From assembly GCF_037975245.1 (NCBI RefSeq), contig NC_092561.1:8794501-8858500 (forward strand): a stretch of DNA of 64,000 bases. The letters are read 5' to 3'. Made by a program: the position numbers and the translations under genes. How positions within the stretch are numbered: position 1 is the stretch's first letter; each line of letters starts with the position of its first letter. Shown here piece after piece: positions 34,301-46,300 of the stretch. This stretch comes from Apostichopus japonicus (Eukaryota; Echinodermata; Holothuroidea; Aspidochirotida; Stichopodidae). The notes under the pieces are model-generated. The model was not told where the DNA came from. It did not search any database and saw only the letters and a list, made by a program, of their open reading frames with translations.

Positions 34301-37300
34301 ATAATTATGGATTGCCAGTCTTGTACCGATTGTGTTACATATTGAAATATTTATGAGAAAATCTTTAGAGACTTCTGTAATCACGCAAAGAACATTTTCA
34401 CAACAACTTCCTTCAATGCCGTGCCATGGGGTATTGTGCTGATAGGCTTTAACAGTCGTAGCGATGTTCACACTGTGGTTTTACGAAGCCCTTTTTATTT
34501 TTTTATATATAGATGACTATACAATACTATCTGGGTGAAAACTTTGTATGTGCCTGTTTTCAAAAAGGCAATTAACTGAAGGGTATTTGTGGTTGGTGCA
34601 GTCTTGGTGTAGCATAAATCAGTTCAATGACAAAACTAGTTGCTCTCACAACAGAAGGCTTGACAGATACAACTGCAACCTGGTCAGCTCTACATATATA
34701 TAATTTTACAGTAGAGTTGCATTCCCTTTTCTGTTTCATGTTAGACTGTCCACAATTTGCCAAATGGGACCAAAGTTTGGACTGTTCCCATCACTATTTT
34801 TCATTGTTTAAAATCATTTCAATTTCAGACATATGAGTCATTAAACATGGGCAGGAAAAAATAAATAAATCAAAATCAAGAAACTTTCAGAATAGACAGA
34901 AATCAGTCAGGGTTTTGAAAGCATTTTGAGAAAAACAAAAAAGAAGGTTTCAACCTGCAGCCCCTCCTCCCAGTTTGGACTGTTCCCATCGCTTTTATTC
35001 ATTGTTTTAAATCATTTCATTTTCAGATATATGAGGCATGACACATGAGCAGAAAAAATTTAAACAAAAATTTAAAATCAAGAAACCTTCAGAATAGACA
35101 GAAATCAGTCAAGGTTTTAAAGCAATTCGAGAAAAACACAAAAAAAAGTTTGCAACCTGCAACCCTCCTCCCAGTTTGGACTGTTCCCATCACTATTATT
35201 CATTGTTTAAAATCATTTCACTTTCAGATATATGAGTCATTAAACATTGGCAGCAACAACAACAACACAACAAAATCAAGAAACTTTCAGAATAGACAGA
35301 TATCAGTCAAGGTTTTGAAGCAATTTGAGAAAAGCAAAAAGAGAAGGTTCCAACCTGCAGCCCCTCCTCCCAGCTAATCCAGAGATCTCCCCTGGTCAAG
35401 AAACAAGCCACTGCATGACGAGCCACCTGATGTATCCAGCCCTCCATCCTGAGCTGCTTCATACAAGCATCTATCCACGGATATCCCGTCTCTCCCTGTG
35501 AAAGAAGAGTAAAAAAAACTTAGGTTGGACAATGGCAATCTCCAGGCCTAACCTAAATCATCAGAGGGGCATTGCAATATTCTTAGGTGTGTTAGTTCAG
35601 TGGTTAATGCCGGTGCCTTCCAATCATAAGGTCCCGAGTTCGAGTCACTCCAAGATTAATGTATATATGTCGTCCAGTTACAGACTTGTTGCCAATTGAC
35701 AATTCATAATCATGGATGTTAAATATGAATGTAAGAGACTGACTTCTGTCAGCTTGTGGCTTTGATAAGCCAATAATGGCTTCTTAGCAAATTCCTGATT
35801 GCAGGAGGATCTAAAATACATATCAGTCCTAAATTGTTCCGCGAAATTTGACCAGCTGCAGTCTATGACATCACTGAGAATTCCTCTGAGGAATGTCTGA
35901 CCGACACATCCGGGCAAACTGACCACACATTCCACAATTCACACATAGTGTGACATATTCGAACTAACATACCATTTTTACCAAGTCTCCTAACTGGTGC
36001 ATTTTAGCAACAAAATGTTGCCCGCTGTTCCCTTGGCAACTTAACACACGTTTGATCGTCAACCAATCGGAACGATTCTTTCACGCTAAACTGACCTCAG
36101 GCTTTGAGTGTCAGTGACCATTGACATATCCAAGTCCTGCTAATTGTACAGTACTTGCTATTCCTAGTCGATTCCCTAGTGGTATATACCATTTTGTTTG
36201 TAATTGTTGGAAGACGAGATCTTTTTCTCTCACGACCAGCACATAGATTGAGATAAACAAACTCTATGGAGATCATATTTTTGAATAAAATTTCTTTTGG
36301 ACTATATGCGTTTTAGGGCTTTTTTATTTTCGTTTAGTACGGGTGTTTTTTATATTGTTGCTTTAGGCTTTTACATTTTATGCCTTATTGGTTCTATATA
36401 TTTAATATTTAGGTTTTTGTTACTATTTGTTTTAAGGTTTTACATTTGTAAAGTGCTTTGAGCAGCTCTGCCAATTATGCGCTATATAAATATTACTTAT
36501 TATTATTATTATTATCATGTCAACTGTATATAGATCACCTGCAGTAGGACCGATATAAATACGCCCTCTCTAGAATCGCTCAAGATCCCCATTGAAATTG
36601 ATTTCATAGTTTAAATATATTTCCTAACACTGTATGGGATATTTTTAATGCCAATATATATTTATGAAAAATATCGAAAATACAATTTCACAGACCTTTA
36701 CTACTTAAAATAGATAGTCTGTACAAGAAAAAAAAGAGACAAAAAAGAACCTGAATATTGAATTCCTCTTGTTGAATGATTTAAGTTAAGAAGAGGAAGA
36801 AACAACGACCAGAGATTGAGAAAAAAACAGAAATGATTCTCACGTCTGTCCAGGCTTTCAACTTCTCTTCGTCCTGATACCAGTTGATCCTGAGGCAGAT
36901 TGGATTCTTTTCCATCTTATCAAAGTAAGTGTTGTTGACTGACATGGTGTAGAAGTATTCACGCCATATTAACTGAGCTGTGACGTGGTTCTGTGCAGAA
37001 GTACACTTCACCTGAAAAATAAAGGGGGGAAAAAACAAAATTTGTATAAAAAGTCAAAACAAGAATATAATTGGGGATATTTTTTTTTTTTTTAAATAAT
37101 AGTTCATGATGTTGTGTCCACTTACTTTCTTGAAAGAATGAAAAGTGAAAAAAAAAAATAATAAAGAGAAAAAGGACATGCAAAGCAAGATGTAAGTATG
37201 GTGTATCTGAATCTGAATGGGTTAAGTCGGCAAATATCCTACTAGAGGACATAAACGCCGATTACTGAGCGCTGCAAAGTATGAGTAAGAGTATAAGTTA

Positions 37301-40300
37301 TTAGTTGACAAACAGGAGTTAGTAAGCTTGTCTTTGAAACAGCTGTCTAGTCTAGGTGCATGCACAATGTCTGATGGCAAAGCATTCCAATCTTTAAAGG
37401 TGTGGAGAAGAAAGAATAGTTATATAAATTCTTTCCAGCCTAGGGAACTTGGAAGTTAAGATCATGTTTATTTCTTGAGTTAATACTTTTTGTTAGGATT
37501 AGAGGGTAGAGGGTCTGCCCAACGAAATCTACGTTCCAGGAACCCAGATTAACTTGACCCATTTTTACGTAGCCTCTGGGCAGTATTTCGGATGGAGTCT
37601 TCGGTGGATTTGGTACTTCTGGCATATGAAATTGGGAAATAAGCTTTTTTTTATACAACTCGGTTCACCATGGCTGCAGTGATGATGAACAGGTTACTCA
37701 CACTTCCTCATTAAATTGAGAGAGCGGTCAAGTGCTGAAGACCACTCTCCTGTATTCCGATGGGGATGTCAAGAGGTGGTCCTGTGAGCAGGCATGGGTA
37801 AGGCAATAATACACCCCCCCCCCCGGTCTGGTAATCCTCTGACCACACATCTTCACATGAGCGATTGATATGATCTGGTGGTCATCCATGATGATCACAT
37901 GGATAGGGTTGCCCTTGCACTTAAACGATTGGTAGGCTAAGTACGACTAGCTACGTCCTTTTCAGACGATAACTTTTGACAGTTTCTGTCACACTCGTCT
38001 GCCGTTGCCATATTTATCATCTCTTTCACCTTTGACATCTTACATAATGTTTGTGTTGTTAAAATATGATCAAAAGTAAAAATTGCAATCCTATAGAGAA
38101 AAGTCAATCTCAAAATGAGAGGTATGATTCATACTTTAAACATGCTAAAAAACACAACCTGAAATGACCTTTGACCTCTTTATCTGCTAGCACACATTAT
38201 GCCCCATGGCTTCTGATGATTACAACCAGCTTTACTTACAAATATAGTCAGTCATATCTCTTGCGTTAACAGGACACATAATAATAATAATGGACATTTA
38301 TAATGCGCCGATATCCGTCAAAAAAGATGCTCATGGTGCAGTGACACAAACAGTGTGACAGCAAAACAAAAAACAGTTAACATACAGTAGTACAAGACTA
38401 AAATGCAAGCAAAAATGGGCAACATTGAACAATTAATTAAACAGTTTTCATCAGATGAGTCTTGAGAGAGGGTTTAAAAGAAGCAAGAGATAGACTGTAA
38501 TTTATATGTTCTGGAAGGCTGTTCCACAGACAAGGGGCAGCAGCAGCAGCAAAAGCTCTTTTGTCCCATGATCAATTTGATAGATTTCACACAGAAGTTA
38601 TTTATTGTGTGATCTCATGACACTGCGATTTGCGTGATATGGTTGCAGAACAGCTGGGTACAAACTCCAAGCTGTCTGGACTCAGCAAATCTTGACTTTT
38701 TTGGTGGGGTAAGGAATCTGTCAGTTACTTTCTTATAAGAGGTATCTACTAAAGCGTAGAAGGGCCGGGCCATTGCATTGACGCGTTACCAACTTGACAA
38801 AACGACAATTATCTGCAAATTGACGAGTTGACGAGATGGTAAAGTGACAAAATTCAGAAAATTGATGTTTTGACGAGATAACAGATCTCGTTAATGCATC
38901 AATTTTCTGCAAATTGACCAGTTGCACAGTCCTCTACTGGAAGGATGCTTGCATGACTGAGCCTTAAATCTGACACTATTCTACTGTGCGGGAAGCTGCT
39001 TACTTAATTGATGCATTGACGAGATCCGTTATCTCGTCAAAACGTCAATTTTCTGAATTTTGTCACATTACCATCTCGTCCTGTCTCAATTTGCAGATAA
39101 TTGTCGTTTTGTCAAGTCGGTAACTCGTCAATGCAATGTCCCTTCTACGCTTCCGTAGGTATCACTGTAACATTAGGACAGTCAAGTGTGTAAGTAGTAG
39201 CTCCTTGGTTCTGTGCTGACCTTTGAACCTGTGGTTACTAAGAGGCTCATAGAAATATATGAGACTCAAATGTTAGACAAAGCAATAGCTTCTGTGCAAG
39301 GATGTTTCTGTCATGTTCATAGCAACTACGGGCAGGGACTGGAACAACTTCTTTATTGTGACGGACGAAACACAGACCGAGCAACAGATTATCGAGATGC
39401 AAAGACGGACATGGGGAGACATAGGGACAGAATGTTTGCTGGTTAAGCCTCGATATTTACCTCTTCGTAGATCTCTTGTATCCCCCAATAGAATTTGCGA
39501 ATGGAGAGAGCCCCGAAACGTAAGTAAGGGCTGAGACTGAGGGGTGGATCGAGAAGTTTCGGGTTGAACTGGTTGATCATGACAATGTCCGACTTGAAGC
39601 CCTGCAAAGAATGAAAGAAAAGAAAGGGAGCAAAAAAATTAGAGTTTTAAAGCTGGCAAAGAAATTTGCATGAGATTTCACGGAAATTTACAGGATTAAA
39701 ACACAAAAAGAATTTTTAGTTAAAGATACGTGCTCCTTGCGATTCCTAACAAAAGGATCTTAGACATTGTTGTTTCGCTTGCTCTCGATTGTACAAAGCA
39801 ATGTAGAATGCAAATCGATATGGACCATAACCATCATTACATCAATAACTTCTTCAGTGCTGGATAAGATGTGAAGTCTTACTCTTTCTAAAGTTTTCTT
39901 TTGCTGCATGGACTGTAGAATCTACTGTTATTGCCCATTTAAACTGGGCAGCAAGTTTATGTAACTCTGCTACATTTCTTGCCCCCCCACTTCCCCCAAC
40001 CCCTTCTCCCCCAAATTAAAAGACACCACAATCCTCTTGCAAGGTAAAACCTGTGCCAAGACACCGAAATTTACAGCAGCAATTTGTCCACAATGCCAAC
40101 GCCCGAGAGACACAACAGTTTGGACTAAACCTGACTTGTGATTTTATGCATTTAAACTTAATTACTGCTTTGCGTCATTTAAACATCAGTCTTAGTTGAG
40201 TCCAGCTCTTGATAATTTGGCATAGATATGAATGCTTCTCTCCAAGTTCCAGCTAATTTGTGAAAATACTTCCATCTTCATTTGTGCGTGATCTCTAAAT

Positions 40301-43300
40301 TCGGAAAACCCCTCATCGGTAACCACAGATTAGTTTGAAAATGAGGTCGGATGGGAAAAACTTAACTTGGCAATTCTGCAGAATCTCACCACCAGCTATT
40401 CATTAAAGGACGACTTATGCACAAAATTAATATATACTATATGTTACGAACTGCTATGTTCTCTAAATTTACATCCATGTTTCTATTTCAAAGTCCCCAT
40501 CCATCTCAAGATGAACGCACAACAGCTTTACGGTGCACTTGAAACCTATACCGATTTTACGCTTTTCATTCTCACCGGGAATATTGACTACGCAATATTC
40601 CCGATCGCGAGTCGTCTCATTGATGATCTGGCGAGTGACAACTTATGCTGTCTATTAGGAGAATGTGACCCAACTCTGGGAATGTCATCTCTGGGTCATG
40701 CAGAGGTCAACCCGACACTTAAAGGCATTGAAGACTTGACCCAAACAGCGTGCCGCCATCTTTAAAATGTTAACTTTCCGTTGCTTGCAAGTGAAGTTTT
40801 TCTCTTGTCACTACAAAATGCAGACAGTAATGAAACATGATACCTTGTTATCTTTAGCTGGACCTGAGATGTCCATCGCTGTATCGTTTGTACACTGTGC
40901 TGTGGATATTGACCGCAGCTGTATGTACTGACTGTACACTAGTGTCTTATTACCGATGGTAGCAAGCTGTGTGTGTATTTTCTGGGATCAATGGTGGTGT
41001 CTAACACTTCTGTTACACCTCATTCGAAACTAGGTCAAATTACCGACATTAGACGTTTCTTTTTGCGCGAGTCTTCACACCCTTTAATATCGAAACAAAT
41101 GATGGTATGGTGTTCTGTTGCAATCACTGTTATACAAGTTGTTCGCGGAACTGCTTAACTTGACCAGAATTTATGGGTTTGTTTTGTTTATCAGTTCTTG
41201 ATCTGCCATGAGCGAAAGGGTAAAAAAGTTCAATCTCCCACGACGAGCTCACAAAATTTCCGATGACAAGGGCAACAAACAAAAACACTTATCTTTTTTC
41301 TTTTCTTTAAATACCATCTGACAGCTGCACAACCTCTCTCACACACACACACACACCCATGTTTGTTTTACATTCAGACCGAGGACCCCATTGTATTTTC
41401 CATTGTTCAAATCCACGCACCCTAACCTTAACAATACCCCATACAATAGAATTCTTCTGAGGACGTGGTGATTCTTTAGAAATCACAACCGAGGACCTGG
41501 AATTCTTTTGTTGAAGTCCTCGGTCAGAATACAAAACAAACGCACACACGCAGGTACACAGAGTGTGTGAGCTAAACTACGGTACGAAAAAGCCAAATTT
41601 TGTCAAGACAGACTGTTATAGACCAACAGCATATTATTGTGATAATTTACTGTAGCCATCGCATGACGCAATAAGAAACTGATAAACAACACACAAAGTG
41701 GCTGCTCTACCCACACACTTGGCAAGCATCCAAGAGTTGTTTTTTGCACACTCGGATGTGAAATGGACAAGAATAATGTTTGGGCATGAATGGCTAGATA
41801 TCACAGGTGATGATTTTGATATAAGACAGCAGCAGTTAAATGAATGAAGGTGTTCTTCCCACATACTTTATATATTCAATTTTTTGGGTTTAGGACTGAG
41901 GAGGTCTGTTTTGATTCCAGGGTCTGGTTTGAAATGACAAATTTATACATCTTTTTTGTCCTTCTCACATTTACACAAAGGAATACCAGGGCATTGCATG
42001 GTAGCGGCCTAACGGATATCACCAGCACTGGGACAAACAAGGATGTACAAGCATAGGCGTAGGAGGGGGGCTGCAGCCCCCCCCAAACAAATAGTTTTGT
42101 GAAAATTCGGGCAATATGCTGAAAATTTTTCGGGCACCTACTGAAAGATAAATAAATTGCAATGTGTTTTTCAATGGTTAAACTTATATTATTATTATCA
42201 TCATTATTGTAACGACTTCCCCAAAAGTTATAACCAATATGTAAGGGTAATAACACAGCAAATGATTGTATGTAATTGGCATGCGATGTAGTAACCGATG
42301 CATGCCTTTATGATATGCACATTAACATGTTGAATGCGCGGAGCGCACAAAATAATTTGGTTATATTTTTCAGGCAAGTCGTTACAGCCCCCCCAAATCA
42401 AATTGGGCTCCTACGCCTATGTGTACAAGAGTTAATGAATCCTGTTATGCTTTACAGTTAGTGTCCATAATTCTAAAGGGCAAGGGAATTAAAGCAAAAA
42501 CTGTCGAATTAAAGCATTTTACTTCGACTGACTATACTCAAAAGGTGATATGAACATTTTATCCAACCAACAACAGCTTCTCAGGTGCTGTGAAAATAGT
42601 TGCCTGCATCTCTATCGACTTGTAAAGTGTGTTTGATAAAGACTGCAACCTGCTTGAAGGACAGATATGGCATTCTTGTGTCTGTATAACTCAGATTGCA
42701 AGGAATTTATCGGCAGTTTTCGTTTTTTTACCAACAAAGACGAACTACAGTACCAAGTTGTAATGCACCTTGCTAGTTGGTTGCTCTACTGTTACAACAC
42801 ATGCTTTTTTTTGGTCACCTCGATAAAACCTGTTACTTTCCAAACAACAAGGTCTTACAATTTTCCTAGGTCTGTGCCATGTTTATAGTAGATTCACTTC
42901 CCCTTGGCTGGTTTTTGTACATGAAGATGGAAATTGCTACATAGAAAAAGGAGCTTTTGACTTCAAAATCAATGCTCGCAAAGCCAGTTTCCACTATGGA
43001 CTTGATTTCACACAAAATTAAAGCCAGTTTGGCAGTTTGCACAATGGATTTGATGTCACAAAATGATGTCACAAAAAAATAAAGCCAGTTTGCACCATGG
43101 AGTTTGATGTCACAAAAAATTAAAGCCAGTTTGCACTATGGACTTGATGTCATAATAAGAACTAAAGCCAGTTTGCACTTTGGACTTGATGTCACTAAAA
43201 ACAATAAAATTAGTTTGCACTATGGACTTGATGTCATAATAAGAACTAAAGCCAGTTTGCACAATGGACTTGTTGACTTGATGTCACTGAAAACAAAAAG

Positions 43301-46300
43301 CCAATATGCACAATGGACTTGATGTCACTAAAAACAATAAAATTAGTTTGCACTATGGACTTGATGTCATAATAAGAACTAAAGCCAGTTTGCACTATGT
43401 ACTTGATGTCACAAACAAAAACTTAAAGCCAGTTTCCACTATGGACTTGATGTCCAAAAAAAAATTAAAGCCAGTTTGCACAATGGACTTGATGTCAAAA
43501 ACAAATAAAGCCAGTTTGCACTATGTACTTGATGTCACAAACAAAAACTTAAAGCCAGTATCCACTATGGACTTGATGTCACCCCAAAAAATCAAGCCAG
43601 TTTGCACTATGGACTTGATGACACAAACAAAAATTAAAGCCAGTTTGCACAATGGATTTGATTTTACAAATATGATTTTACAATAAAAAATAAAGCCAGT
43701 CTGCACTTTGGACCTGATGTCACAATAAAATAAAGCCAGTTTGCACTATGGACTTGATGTCCCTTAAAAATACAGCCAGTTTGCACAATGGATTTGATTT
43801 TACAATAAAAAATAAAGCCAGTCTGCACTTTGGACTTGATATCAGCAACAACAAAAAACACCTTAACCATAGATCTCCATGGACATTACTGTAGATAACT
43901 TTTCTGACGTCTGGAAAATTCATGAACCCTGCAGAAAATATTTCGGGAGTCATTTTCTTGATGTGGGGGGCGGGGGGGAGTGTGGGGTCTCATCCCATAA
44001 TTTGCAGACTATGCAAGAGTAAAAGTAAGAAGAAGTCAAAGTACCTCATGTTCATACTTCAGTCTCATATCGTACAAGTCCAACGCTCTTGTCTCACCGC
44101 CTATCCAGCGTTTCTTCTCCTGCCCCGCCATCTCTTGACATGCTGATGAACAAGATAAATAGATAGATATTCATTCAGCCAATTATATTAAAATACTGTA
44201 CAATGGAAATTGGTTGATAACAAGAGCTCAAAACATTAGAAATTGTAAACAACATATAAGATGTGAAATAATATACATAGATATGAAAACATTCCTATAA
44301 AATGTACAAAAATATGAAAATGTCTCACAATATAAAGATTAACAAAACAAAAAAAGGGTGCCTACAAAATATTAATGCGTACAAAAATATATAAATACCC
44401 TCATATCCAATATAAAGTCTACAAAGTATGTAATTGTACATAAAAAATTAAAATATTGGAGTATAAAATTATTTAACGGTTTTGGTGCGCATATATAGAT
44501 ATAGCACTGCAGAGTGAATTTCGTCGAGATAAATTTTTGATATTTAACTCATTTTCTCAATATGTCATTTATTTCAGCTTTTCTGCAACAACGGACAGAG
44601 CTGCGAAAGATTGTAAAACTAGACTTTTATACAGTGACGCAGAAAGACGTTAACAGACAGAAATATCAGCATAGGAGGTCAAAAATTCAAGCTCTTGTGG
44701 GTCGTAACAGACCTCGTTATGAATACTCAACTGATTATGCGCATAATTATAAGGCTTAAGCTTCAGCTTAGAGGCTTCACAGATTGGCGATAAAGTCATG
44801 GATTTTTGAGACAATATTGCAGGTGTTTTCTCTTTGAAATAACTTGACATATTTTACTTAAAGGAACAATTATTTGGGGGGGGGGGAGAATTACATCTGA
44901 TACAAACCCATCAATAGTATTAACTGCGTAGACGCACAACCTACTGTACATGATAGCAGGTTTTGCAATCTTCTAGTAACAGGTACGCTATAATTTGGGG
45001 TATATTCAAATTTACCTTTTTTCCACAACTGACGTAGTAGAAATAAAATGTACATAACATATAAAAATGTGTATAAATCAAATGTGAAAGGAAGTGAGAT
45101 ATAAAACTCTAACCAGAAAGCCAGTTGGCTCTGTGATTTCCTTATCATACAATGCGCTCAAACCAAAATAACTAGAGCAAGTGAGTTACATTTGTTCAAG
45201 AATTAAGTGAGAACCAGAAAAGATCAGAGATCTCCAGCTCTTAAATTTGCAGTACTTCCTAGTCCTAGGCCTCAACCACGTCATTTGCTGGTAAGGATTT
45301 TACACAGTATAGAAATTTTATTCCAAAATGTTTCAATATCCAGAAAGAACAGCATTCCTATGTGAAGTATGGACTCATAGATGTATGAATACAAGGACAT
45401 TTTCTTTTACCAATTTTGAGCTAGCAAATCCCTTTAAAGCAGCATTTTACATCCTTTTCTATGCTTTGTCTCAACCTCATTGATTCCACGATTCCATAAC
45501 GACATACATAACTAGCTTATCTATTCAAATCTTACTTCAAATGGTGGCATAAAAGTCGAAAAATTTACAACTTTCGTCTTTATTTTTCTCGAAGATATTC
45601 TCCGTTGGGATCCAAATAAACCTCGTCCATAGTATAAATATTTAAAAGCTACAAACAACATTGGTTAATACGTAATACACGCTGGTTGTACCAAGCTACC
45701 AACTCGACGTTTTGAATCGGCTCATAACTAAGCCTGCATCTCTGATTGGTTGAATTCAAACTGGTGGGTTGGGGGGAACTGTAGGCGGTTAATATTAAAT
45801 GTGTAACTTGTCGGACGACATTTTTCTCATTATCTGCAATTGTCCTTAATTACTCGCGAATTAACGCTTTTGGCAGGGAATAAACTTGGCTAATATCTTA
45901 GTTTGCTGTTTTGTGATTGATATATGTAAAAAACTTGATGGACTTGTCAAAAAAGTGGAAAACGGTGACAAAGCGCAAAATGCTGCTTTAATAATTGCTA
46001 TTAATGATTGAGAGTTACATGACATTGTTTATACACTGCGGAATACTCTCACAATCTTACTGCCAAAGCAAAAGTCATCACAGATAAAAATGGCCAATTT
46101 TGAGACCATTTGAGATAACCTATTGACCCCTTGAAGCTCAGAGGATGAAAATTGATGTGAGTGGTTTCAGGCTCAGCTAACAGCAAGAATATGATCTCTC
46201 TGATGCAGATTTCATTTCCTGGATGACTGTATATTGGGTTGAAGACTTATAGAACCCCTTCACAAAAATAAACTGAACTGCCTTTGACCAAACTATGTTC

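Larger units (their letters stand above)
35496..36843 (-). other. cry intron 8
   Basis: Contains a tRNA-derived SINE head (35583-35660) and a separate SINE/LINE tail (36432-36516). The rest is unassigned AT-rich sequence with no reading frame I can support. Confidence 0.7.
37012..39460 (-). other. cry intron 7
   Basis: Holds a LINE C-terminal remnant (37270-37500), a short repeat with an inverted ATT tail from 38281, a perfect DR1-type TGACCTTTGACCT at 38165-38177 and the foldback element at 38747-39157. Confidence 0.8.
39602..44044 (-). other. cry intron 6
   Basis: The largest repeat cluster in the gene: a TTAA-flanked MITE (40719-41087), a dispersed repeat with the uninterrupted gypsy target (41118-41445), a hAT MITE (42052-42421) and a ~45-bp minisatellite (42980-43845). 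A frame at 40367-40765 overlaps the MITE and is not credible as a gene. Confidence 0.8.

Noticed and set aside
35355-35495. (6-4) photolyase identity for the cry gene
   Set aside because: [15 protein letters not shown] is shared with photolyases, but the catalytic His equivalent is Gln357. Exons 8, 10 and 12 match fly-type CRY, including the Cys beside flavin and the HCGPS tail.
40367-40765. 132-codon plus-strand frame
   Set aside because: The start is not ATG and the last 47 bases lie inside the TTAA-flanked MITE. No family recognised.
43104-43686. Repeat protein with [10 protein letters not shown] units
   Set aside because: Frames follow minisatellite units, shift with spacer length and lie in a cry intron. 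No start or splice context.
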